Origin: Chlorokybus atmophyticus
Lineage: Eukaryota; Streptophyta; Chlorokybophyceae; Chlorokybales; Chlorokybaceae
Assembly (NCBI GenBank): GCA_009103225.1
Contig: RHPI01003041.1
Location: forward strand, 370,707-434,706
Length of the DNA stretch: 64,000 bases
Direction of reading: 5' to 3'
Position 1 is the stretch's first letter, and every line of letters starts with the position of its first letter. The notes under the pieces were generated by a model. The model was not told the DNA's origin, searched no databases, and worked only from the letters and a program-made list of their open reading frames with translations. The position numbers and the translations under genes were made by a program. Of this stretch, positions 25,299 through 35,271 are shown one piece after another.

Positions 25299-27502
25299 GT
25301 TGATGTACATGTTATTGTAAGTTGTTATGCACAAGCTGCACTTGTACATATCGTTTGGACCATATAGGCTTTTCCCAGCCGCTTTTGCAAAGCGTATTGT
25401 AGCATGCTAATATGGGCCCTAGATTTGTTGTCAATTGAAGCTGCTTTGCTAGTTGATTGTTTTGGTCGATCCTGTAGTGCATGCACACTAGAGTTCTACA
25501 TGCCACACTTGGCACACATGTTGCATGCATGGAACAGCCTTCTTGACTTTTATGCACGTTCAATTAGTGCCGCACTCATCTAAGCCACATTTATAAACCA
25601 ACCACCGAGTTCAACCACCATGCTTCGGTATACAGCTTATCTGTCGCTAGCCGTACTCCAATTACTGCCTTTATGCATGTGTGCGTACCGGGTAGGCAGC
25701 TACGTATGCTAGCATGAACGTGCGTTCGCGCATGTGTTGCACTATCGCATACTGCTTGCTATTTGTCCATATATTGTTACAACTTTGCAATGTGTAATCA
25801 TAATATTCACGCGTTTCGTTTCAACGCTCTACCTGAGTTGGCACATACAGGCTCAAAGCCAGTAATGGACATATAGGGTTTCTAATAGGGGGCAGAAATG
25901 AAAGTTTAAGCTTGAAAAATGGTGAGGTGAAAAGTTGAAAGTGTTAAGTAATTTACAAATTCAATTAGTAATGATACCATTACCATACTTATTTGGTTGC
26001 CCCATGCATTTTCCCTTATTTGGCATTTGAAACTACACAAGAAAAACGCATGTTGCAGGAAAAATTATCTGTCCACTACTTGACAGCTGGTCTTCCTCAT
26101 GTGTCGGGTTATTATGCTATTGCACAAAGATGACAAGTGCCACTTGAGATTTGCCACTGCGTTGCTATGCAATATTGGCGTTTTCTACTCTTTACACGCT
26201 GTGCATTCCAAACGAGAAATTGAACTTGTGTGATAAATATACTTTTCATGTTGATGACATACCAACAAATCAGATCACACAAACATATTACATTGTGCAA
26301 CTCCAAACACCAACAGTTGAAGCGTCAAATTAACATAGCACATAAACTCATTGATATTCACGTTTGTATGGTTCGAATATGGTTACAGCAAACCACACTC
26401 GTAATCATGTGTGTATGGTATGCACCGCAAGAATGTCCCCTACTCTAACAATGTCAACTCGCGCCACGTGTTGCATAATTGTCGCCGCAATTTACGGCGC
26501 TGCAAACCGCTAGCTTTTGCTTATATACGCTTTACCGTCACTATCGGCTTTTCTTTGTTAACGACATAACACCTTACACACCAAGCAATCTGCGTTTAAA
26601 GGACCAATCTACTGCAAGTTTACAAAAGTGTTGTAGCTGTTGTGTAAATGCTGCTGATAATACACAACACAAACGACTGCTGATAATGGACTTTCTTGTG
26701 TGCATGTCCTGCCATGGTAGCCCCTTTCTCTTTTCTACCATTGCACACGAGTCATGTGATGGCTCGTCACATGACGAGTCACGAGTGACGAGTGATATCA
26801 CATGACACCGCAAGCGAAGGCGCGGTGGTCATATTCTCAACCCGGGCAACCGCATGCGCAAGGCCAAGATGCATAGACTGCCACATCAGTGCAAGTGTTG
26901 CTGCACGCGTCGTGCACGACCCTTGCTCGGCAGTTCTGTCCCAGTTGCATCCCAGACGCACAGCGGTGACGCTGCATGCGTCGCTCCGTAAAAGGGCCCC
27001 TCGTACAAAACTGCACTGCAAACTTACTCGACATCTTAGCAAAGTATCGCTGCTTCACCGCGGCACGCGCGTTGCAAGACTTCCGCGCGCCCCTGCTGCT
27101 GGGCACCGCGCGCGACGCGGTAGTTTATGGTTTTGTTGTACTTCATTGTGATTTAAGCTGCGCTGCAGGTGATGCACGTCGTGTCGCAGTGATTCACTCG
27201 CTCAGTGAACTACTGCCCTACCGCAGTGAACTAAATTAGGTCAGTAACTCAAGGCCTGCACTGTTGACCGCGGCTGCGGCGGCGGACACAGTGGTGGGCG
27301 GCGTGGGCGGCGTCGTCGTCGCCGGGCGCCTTGCTTGGGCAAGTTGGAGCTTCTTGTGTGCGGAATCTGGATGAGGTGGTGATCGCAGAGTGAGGCTGGG
27401 GCGGTGCCGCCGGCCCGGACGGCCGGGAGGGGACAAAGGGGCGATTAGGGCTTGACAGCAGCTGCTCGCTGCTCCGCCCGCCCGCCCGCCCGCCCGCCGC
27501 AC
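25299..27502. other. AT-richer intergenic region and PUF 5' region
   Basis: No convincing gene was seen in these 2.2 kb. The part from 25.6 to 26.6 kb is clearly AT-richer than the genes. Composition turns GC-rich from about 26.8 kb towards the PUF start. The last 25 bases before its ATG are a CCCG-type repeat (about 27475-27498). The frames on both strands at 26.8-27.3 kb have no recognisable motif. A nested hairpin at 26751-26775 is listed separately. Confidence 0.5.
26751..26775. repeat. Inverted repeat, 9-bp arms and 7-nt loop
   Basis: GTCATGTGA (26751-26759) and TCACATGAC (26767-26775) are exact reverse complements around a 7-base loop. Further GTCAC/GTGAC and TCACATGAC copies follow up to 26805. 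The site could be a protein-binding cluster (E-box-like CATGTG/CACATG) or only a small hairpin. It lies about 700 bp upstream of the PUF gene. Confidence 0.6.
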
Positions 27503-30500
27503 ATGGAGTATGACGACGAGGAGTTTGAGCAGCTTCTGGAGGAGATCCCCAGAGCCACCAGCGCCCCTCCCCACTTAGAGGAGCTTCAGAAGGCGTACAA
27601 TGCGGATCTTGCCCGCGGCCATGGCGCCCTTGGAGGGGATCATCACTTCTATGCTGCTCATTTAGGCGTAGGGTTTGGGGCCCACCATGTCGCCGGCAGC
27701 CATCATGTTCGTCCTTTCGAGGTAGGGTTTGCCTGTGCAATGTGATACGCTTTCGTTGAAACAAAGTAGCCACGACCAAGAGCGCATAGGCAAGATTTGA
27801 TGAAACGTGCTTGATCATGGTAATGTCAACCAGCACAGACGAGTATTGCTTGATCATATAAAAACATGTAGTTCTATCAGGTCGCTGTGTAGTTCTATCA
27901 GGTCGCTGTGTAGTTCTATCAGGTCGCTGTGTAGTTCTATCAGGTCGCTCTGTGTGTCTGCAATGCAGCATTGTGTGTCTGCAATGCAGCAGAGGTGTCT
28001 GTCTTTGGTCATGTGTACACACAGGGATATTTGGGGATGATATCCAATGTGGGAACCAGAAGCAATGCAACATCCCTATGGTTGTATGTCACACTGTGCA
28101 CTTGCGCGACACCAAGTAGGTCTGAACTCAATGGCACAGTGCAGTGACCTGCTCGTTACCTGCTCCATAGCAGCAGTGGTTATCTGCAGAAGCTGAGGGG
28201 GCTTGAATATTTCAGCCAGGTTGTTTCCTGTGGTGTGTGCTGCTTGAGTGGTTGTTGCTCAGCCTGGAACCGTTTTCTGTTTGCAGGACATTCGGCTTGA
28301 TGAGGACTATGACAGCTTCTACCGAGCATACAGTGGTAACCACAAGAAGGAGTTGCCAGCCCCCATCGATCAGAGCCACTACTTGGACATCATGGGCAGG
28401 CATGCCAGCAGCAGTATGGACGACTTGGACGAGCATTTTGCACAGCTTTATTATCAAGAAAGAGGTTACCTGAACCATCGGCGCGATAATGACAGTTTGC
28501 ATTCCAGCCAGCAGCTCAATCATAATCATGACCCCCCTTACCACCCGGAACATCGCCGCCGCCATTCCGCAGGGTTTCATGAACAGGAGCTCCGCCATGC
28601 ACTCAACCAGCTGCAGCTCGAACGACAGCTGCCACCTCAGGTACGCGAAATTGTGTTGTGCACTTCAATGTCCTTTTGTTGATGATGGTATACCTGGCTC
28701 CCTTGTGCCATATTCAGGCCATCTGAAACATACGTTGCGCATGTTGAAGTCACATCATGATTGCATGGACATGTGTTGTGCGCGTGTGCACACGTGCACA
28801 ACGCATGTCCTCAGTGTGTTGTGCACCTGTGCACAACACTGCGTCTTGGAGCATATGTTGATGCAGTTGTGATATGCGTACTTCATAAGCACTTGGTCGG
28901 TGTCCACCGAGGCTTGATTTGGGCACCTGTCACTAGTTGATACTGCCTTGACGTGATGCTGTGCGCAGGCACCACGTGCGCACAACCACATGATGCGACA
29001 GGGGTATCATGGTGGCGGCGGCAGCAGCAATGGCCATGGTTCTTTAAATCGCATGTACCCGCAGCATCCCATGCGTGGCCATGCGGGCAAGGGCATCCCA
29101 AGGTCATACAGCAGTCCGGCATACAATGTGGACCAGCTGGACCTTGATAATGGAGGCTCCTACGGTCAGAACAACGCCCATCCGCATGCAAGGTACAAAC
29201 ACTATGTGCAAACGCACTGTATTACTTGCAATTGCTTGGCTATGCAATGCGCACACATGTGAGTATACAATGGGGTATATTGAACTAAAACCAAGCGACA
29301 TAAAGCCAATTCTGACGCACAGTACATGCCACTAAGGCATTGATTGGTTGCTTCAACATGTCAGGCCTCACTACCAGCAGCCTGCCCACCAGCCGCCGCA
29401 CAGCGTTTACGGCTCAGCTTCTCAGAGTTATGATAGCGTGTGGGGGCCGGGCTCCAGCAGCAGTCAGCGTGGGGCACCACCACGCTCTCCACCGCAGCAT
29501 GCAGGAGGCAGCTGCCGCTATTTTAGCCAGGGTTACTGCAGCAGGGGAGAGGCGTGCCCATACCCGCACGTGTCCCCGTCACCAATGAACGCCCGCCTCC
29601 GCCGCGAGAACAATGGCGGCGGCCAACATCATCACGCCCTCCACGCGCACAACCTCGCGCCGCCCCTTCCGATGCAGCAGCCTCTACAGAACCACAACAG
29701 CGCGCAATCCCTCAGCCCTCCCAGCGAAAAGAGCAGCGGCTCGCGGAGAGGGCGCCACCGGAAAAAGGAGGCCACGCGGGATGCTTTTGACAGCAATGGC
29801 GACTCCAGAGCCGATCGGCAAGTGTTGCATGGGATGTCATATTGTCTTTTACTTAAAGACTTGAAGGATGTCACAGTCATGCTCGCATGTCCTTGGGCTA
29901 TGTGTGTCATATAGTATGCTAGTGTCTCACATTCTGTCACATCTACATGTACTTTGTAAGCATATTGTTGGTGCAGTCTGTCATAGTGTCATGTTAATGC
30001 AGAACTGGTGTCCTATGTCATGTTGGTTGTGCAGAAGCAGGTGTTTGTTCTGTCCATTCTGAAAGCGCGTACATTCTGACCTGCCCGTGTTTGTCTGCAG
30101 ACTTGCAACTCAAAACCGCTACAACTCCCTCGACGAGGTTGTTGGGCGCATCTATCAGATCGCTAAAGACCAACACGGTTGCCGCTTCTTGCAGAAGAAG
30201 TTTGACGAGGGTGGCCCTCAGGAGGTACGCAACCAATCGTGTCGTTGTGGTCGCAATTGTGCCAAGGTTGTACACCCACTTGGTCTTTGTGAGCTCACAA
30301 CGTTTTCTGCCCGTCAGGTGGCCGTCATTTTTGCGGAGATAATTGATCACATAGCAGAGTTGATGGTCGACCCGTTTGGCAATTACCTTGCTCAAAAGTT
30401 GTTAGAGGTCTGCAACGAAGACCAACGTTATGCCGTGTTGAGACGGGTCACTTCTGGACATCAGCTTGTCCATATATCAGTGGACATGCACGGGTAAGAT

Positions 30501-31629
30501 TCAGATACTTCCCCTTCAAGTGCCAGTACACCTTTCTGGTGCCAAATGTCTGGTCATCATTGACTGTCAATGCTGCAACCCAACACAGTCTTGTTGTTGT
30601 TTATGTTTCTGGTGGACAGGACTCGAGCGGTGCAGAAGTTGATTGAAACGCTAAAGGAGCCCGATCAAGTGAGCATGGTGGTGAGGGCGCTTTCGGCGGG
30701 AGTGGTGACGCTAGTGAAGGACCTCAACGGCAACCATGTTGTGCAGCGCTGTCTACAGAGGCTGTCCGCTGAGGACAACCAGTTCATTTTTGATGCTGCA
30801 GTCAATAACTGTGTGGAGGTCTCCACGCACCGGCATGGTTGCTGTGTCCTGCAGCGGTGCGTGGACTACGCCAGCGGCGCGCAGCAGCACCGCCTTGTCG
30901 GCGAAATAGCCGCACACGCTCTGGTCCTGTCACAGGTGTGCTATGTTGGCAACTGTTTCGACACTTGTATCTCTGTCTGCGCGTGTTTTATTGCTTGCAT
31001 GCAGTTGTACAAATCATGAAAAGCTACATATACACAACTGCATATTCTGTCCCTTATTGTATGCACTACTGCTCTGCAGGATCCGTTTGGAAACTACGTG
31101 GTCCAGTACGTGCTGGACCTGGGCATGCCTTGGGTCATGATTGAGGTCATTTCAAGGCTGGAGGGGCACGTCAGCTACCTTGCGATGCAGAAGTTCTCGT
31201 CGAATGTGGTCGAGAAGCTCCTGAAGCTTGCGCCTGACGATCACCGCAGCCGCATTGTCCGAGAGGTGACCGCGTCGCCGCGCCTTGGCCACCTGCTGCA
31301 GGACCCATACGCCAACTATGTCGTGCAATCGGCGCTCACAGTTTCAAAGGTGCGTTCTGTGTGCTTATATGTGGCCAATTTGCAGGAAAATACCAATGTA
31401 CCACTTGCATCCGAGAACGAGACTATGATAGGGCCTGTTGCAACAGCCGATCACACTCATGTTGGTGTACGACGCGTTTTGATCAGTTGCTAACTTCTCT
31501 GTGGTATTGTTTTACATGCAGGGTAACTTGCATCAAGCCCTGGTAGAGGCAATTAAGCCGCATTTGCCCGCGCTGCGCAGCAGCCCTTACGGCAAACGCA
31601 TTCTGTCACGCACCAATATCAAGAAGTGA
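27503..31629 (+). CDS. Pumilio/PUF RNA-binding protein with an added CCCH zinc finger
   Basis: PUF proteins bind UGUR-type motifs in mRNA 3' UTRs and repress or localise the transcripts. Nine exons join in frame: 27503-27721, 28287-28640, 28969-29192, 29365-29817, 30101-30224, 30318-30493, 30620-30935, 31080-31349 and 31522-31629, giving about 747 residues. The N-terminal half is low-complexity, rich in His, Gln, Ser and Gly. A CCCH finger, CRYFSQGYCSRGEACPYPH (C-x7-C-x5-C-x3-H), starts at about residue 316. From about residue 417 come the Pumilio repeats, with motifs such as DQHGCRFLQKKF, DPFGNYLAQKLLE, DLNGNHVVQRCLQ, HRHGCCVLQRCVD, DPFGNYVVQYVLD and DPYANYVVQSAL. The end, SSPYGKRILSRTNIKK, is a normal PUF C-terminus. 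Intron 4 uses a GC donor. A TGTAA lies at 31783. Confidence 0.92.
27868..27992. repeat. Two 21-bp minisatellites in PUF intron 1
   Basis: Four near-perfect tandem copies of GTAGTTCTATCAGGTCGCTGT cover 27868-27951. Two copies of a different 21-bp unit (TGTGTGTCTGCAATGCAGCA plus one base) follow at 27951-27992. Both arrays lie in the first intron (27722-28286), so they do not change the protein. Copy number is likely to vary between strains. Confidence 0.9.
28816..28839. repeat. 11-bp-arm palindrome in PUF intron 2
   Basis: GTGTTGTGCAC and GTGCACAACAC are exact reverse complements separated by two bases. A related GTGCACACGTGCACAACG lies just upstream, near 28785. Both are in the intron 28641-28968. 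This is a GTGCAC-rich hairpin cluster with no coding content. Confidence 0.75.
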
Positions 31630-33456
31630 GTGGCGTCAGCAGGGCAAAATCTACGCAACATGCAGTGGAGCAGTGGACCCCATTAAGTTCTCCCCTTTCC
31701 CAGTCCCAGCCCCGCTGCGTTTGTGCTCACTTCGTGCATCTTGAGTACATATTGTACCGTACATCATCAACAGTATGCTTAGTGTAATTGTCATTTCTAG
31801 ACAGAGATTCCGGTCGCATCGGCCCCATCACGCGACCTCATGCCAAGTTTCACGCCCTCAACAAGCGCCTGTAGACGCATACAGGCGTCACTGATCTCTG
31901 ACCCAAATCTTCAAGGCCACAAGCACCGGGCGCGCGCATAAGGTGAAGTACATGGGGTTCATAAGTTGGGTGCATGCGAGTGGCGGATTGCGCGCGCGCA
32001 ACAGCTCCTTTGGGACTTGGGGCCCTTTGTATGCACACATCATTCTCTTTTAGGTAGAAAAACGCTGTTTTGTACTATTTATTCAACTTGGCTGGCTTGG
32101 CCATTGTACCAATGCCACACCTGTCCAGTTGCTTATCCTGCCAATCACATTCATGCGCACACACTACATGATGATCGTACACACTGAGTCGTCATGTTCT
32201 TGGCTTGTGACGTACATGTGTTTGTCACCGCACTGCATTCTTTGTACACACTAGAACAGTAATTTCATTTTGCTTAGGGATGCCCTTATCAAGGTCTATT
32301 GGCCGTTACTGGTGGTGGTCGCATTCTTGAATACCTTTACAATGAAACTCTGGCAGCGTAGAGTTGTGTACCGGGCTGGCATGAAACTGACTCTCTACTA
32401 ACAGCAAAATCGTCACACCAAGCTATGTACTGTCATCCCTGCCTATCGTTGCACAAGCATACTCACATGCATGTCAGCTGCATGCAAGCACGCCTACACA
32501 TGCAGGCACGCCTACACAACTACACCGCCGCAGCTGCCAGCACAGCGTCCGCTTCCGCCGTTGGCGCCGCCGTCTGGAACGGACCCCAGCCTAGTACTGC
32601 CGCTACGACTGCCGCCCCCCGCTCCAGGATGGTGATGCCCTACGCGCGCTGCAGCGCGCATGACACGCGCTGCCGGTACAGAGCCAAGTAGTGGCATACC
32701 CGACATACTCCACAACTGTTGCAGCTGCGTTGGTAGCATGCCTAACCTGGTGTGCGCTGCGTATGAGGACGTCTAGTTGATGTTGCTTCACCGGATATTA
32801 GCAATAGCATTAGACGGTGTGGCGGTTGTGGTTGTTGCTTCTGATGGTGTGGTGAATGAATATGGACACTGGGCTCTGTGGAGTTCAAAGTTGGCAAAGC
32901 GATAATAACGGATTGCAGGCCCAATGTCATGTGCTGCATAAAGCTGAAGTGCAATTAGAGTGCCACACACACGTGCAGCCACAAAGATAAAACAAAGACA
33001 AAGATTTGAGGGGCAGACTTTGGCCCCTCAAGTTAAAGCAATGAGTCGGCGTTTTGGCTCAAATTCAGCAGACCATTACGACCATCTACACAGCTCTTCA
33101 ACGCATACATACTTGTGACGACATGATAATCATTATGTCTTGCTATCGTTGTTGACTATTGGTGGTGATGCAATCGTCCATCTGATATAATGTTCAACAC
33201 GAAGCTTGTTATGAATGTTGTTTATGATACATAAACACAATCATCCCGTGCAAATGCTACAGCGTAGCATATACAAAAGGTACTTATCACAACCATTCCA
33301 TGCACACAAGCACTCGGCATAAGCAAGGTATTGCATCAATATTAGGTGCGCTCAACAATAAACAAATCACAGTAGGAGACCTTCCGCACACTGCTTCTCT
33401 GCAGTGTGCCATGCATATCATGCAATGCACCGCATGATTGTGAGTTTGCGCACGAC

Positions 33457-33457
<1 letters not shown>

Positions 33458-33552
<95 letters not shown>

Positions 33553-33553
33553 N
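33458..33553. repeat. Run of 95 cytosines ending at an N
   Basis: An uninterrupted C tract covers 33458-33552 and is followed by a single N at 33553. Homopolymers of this length are rarely real in draft assemblies, so this may be a gap edge or a sequencing artefact. The poly-Pro and poly-Gly frames read through it are meaningless. If genuine, the G-strand would be strongly quadruplex-forming. Confidence 0.85.
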
Positions 33554-33747
33554 ACAATAGTACAATTGTGCATTGTCTATGGCATGGTAGGAGTGAGGGC
33601 TAGGTGGCGACTAGTACCTGTAGAAGCGTTGGATGTGATGGCTGCCTACTCGTAGTGTATGTCGCTGGTGTCGGATGATATGCTTGTGCCTCTGCGCTTG
33701 TCAATGTGTGGTATAATTGGTGTCATGACAAGCCTCTAGGGTTGTTC

Positions 33748-33778
33748 ATGAAATGTTGCACGTCCAGCAACATTTCAT
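33748..33778. repeat. Perfect hairpin, 12-bp arms, 7-nt loop
   Basis: ATGAAATGTTGC (33748-33759) and GCAACATTTCAT (33767-33778) are exact reverse complements around the loop ACGTCCA. It lies 16 bp before a second hairpin with the same loop length. It is intergenic. Confidence 0.85.
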
Positions 33779-33794
33779 AGACACGTACTTATTG

Positions 33795-33845
33795 TGCTGG
33801 CACTGAGTACGAGCATCTCACGTATGCTCGCACTCAGTGCCAGCA
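33795..33845. repeat. Hairpin, 22-bp arms with one mismatch, 7-nt loop
   Basis: The left arm, TGCTGGCACTGAGT plus ACGAGCAT, and the right arm, ATGCTCGC plus ACTCAGTGCCAGCA, pair at 21 of 22 positions around CTCACGT. The arm length is near that of a small-RNA precursor, though short for a typical plant-type miRNA. It could also be a tiny MITE remnant. Confidence 0.85.
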
Positions 33846-33876
33846 AGATGCATGCAAGTGCAAGCTCAACACACAC

Positions 33877-33888
<12 letters not shown>

Positions 33889-33909
<21 letters not shown>
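33889..33909. repeat. GA dinucleotide microsatellite
   Basis: About ten uninterrupted GA units, preceded by a short ACACAC tract. This is an ordinary intergenic microsatellite. Confidence 0.95.
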
Positions 33910-33912
<3 letters not shown>

Positions 33913-34647
33913 AATCACAAACTGTTGCACGTGATGTGCGCAACGTACATTATCTACGCGGTGCTTCTTGCAACATGACCACAGCTTTGGTACTGGTTGA
34001 AATCTGCAAGCATTCACATGATGTGGTAGACCAACAACTGTAAGAGGAAGCAGACTTAAAAAAATTTAGGTTTATAAGCAGACTTAAAACAATTTAAGGT
34101 GTATAAGTATCATTTTGCGATTCACGAAAGGAGCCTTTGTTACAAATCATAAGTAGCCGCCATAACGTGGACTTTGTCAATATGCCGTATATGTATTGCA
34201 TATATTAATGCGATGAAGCTTGCATTTAATGTGGTAACAATTTTATGATTTATGTACGTATTGTACTCTTTATTGTATAAGACTCCCACTTGTAATGCTT
34301 TGAAGGCCTCAATGTGCAATATAAGAAATTATATTTATACATGTATATGTGCGCAACTTACAATGTATGAAAATAATTCTATTATAATAATTGGCAATAA
34401 TATTATAAAATATGATATGCGTTTTGGTACAGCATATCGTGAATAACTTATTGGATGCATGAGCATGTGTCACACTATGTTAAATGGATGACCTGAGTCA
34501 TAAGCTGCACTCATACGGCAATCGTTGCGAGTTGTTATCTTCTACATGTACATTGTGAAACCATCCAATGTGTGCGTTACTCACTGAGAGTGTGACACAC
34601 TTTGCCCAACCAAGCAAGAGGGGTATTCTTACACACAATTTGCCAGT

Positions 34648-34686
34648 CGTACGTTAGGGCCTGCGACAATTTGTCCCTAACGTACG
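34648..34686. repeat. Perfect hairpin, 12-bp arms, 15-nt loop
   Basis: CGTACGTTAGGG (34648-34659) and CCCTAACGTACG (34675-34686) are exact reverse complements. The site is intergenic, about 590 bp upstream of the EXS gene start. It is either a structured element or the ends of a very small transposon relic. Confidence 0.85.
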
Positions 34687-35271
34687 CTGTTGTCGACAAG
34701 GCTCGCCTTGGCAACAACGCCTGCCAGGGGAAAGTCTACAACATCAGCCCCGCTTATGCCTTTCATGGCGCAAAGGCGGGCGCCAAGCTAGGAATTTGGG
34801 GAGAGGCGGCAATGATGGCGTTGGCGTTGTTGGTGGCGTTTGGTCCTCGCGTAAGCCAGCGCATGCCCACGCTGGGATGACCGGTTGGTATGCTCATACA
34901 CGGCAATGCCAGCTGTCTTGTCAATGTGTCACATGTGTTAGCGCCTCCGCGAAGCATCCAAGTTTGGCGTCAGCCCGTATTGGCTCTTAGTGCCTTACTT
35001 GTGAGCTTAGCTGGCCTGCTTCCTTCTTTGAAAGTTTGGTGACCGGCAGCACAGCACGCAAGGCATGCTGCCTCTGCCACCTCCGCCGCCATTTGAGAAT
35101 GCCATGTGCCCTTTGGGCTTGATGGGCCAAGCTTTATCTTTCCCCCCTACCGCCTGGCATTGGCGTTGGGGTTTAGCTGGTTAGATTGGCTTGAGCAGAG
35201 GAGGCATTTTGGGTTGAGCAGTTGTTGTAGTTTGCATTGCCGTTAGGGTTGTCGTTGTTTACCTCGCAAAC

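Larger units (their letters stand above)
31630..35271. other. Intergenic region with hairpins and simple repeats
   Basis: No gene can be supported in these 3.6 kb. The left end holds the PUF 3' UTR. A GC-rich patch at 32.5-32.7 kb keeps short frames open on both strands, without motifs. From about 34.05 to 34.6 kb the DNA is AT-rich. The region contains a 95-base C run, two adjacent hairpins, a GA repeat and a further 12-bp-arm hairpin, each listed separately. The last 250 bases should hold the promoter and 5' UTR of the EXS gene. Confidence 0.5.

Noticed and set aside
27868-27992. CRISPR-like array
   Set aside because: The 21-bp units are contiguous with no spacers and lie in a eukaryotic intron. 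This is a minisatellite.
32425-32954. Short frames on both strands in a GC-rich patch
   Set aside because: They are mutually overlapping, low-complexity and without recognisable features or flanking splice sites.
33287-33655. Poly-Pro and poly-Gly reading frames
   Set aside because: They are only translations of the 95-base C run and cross an N. Nothing around them is protein-like.
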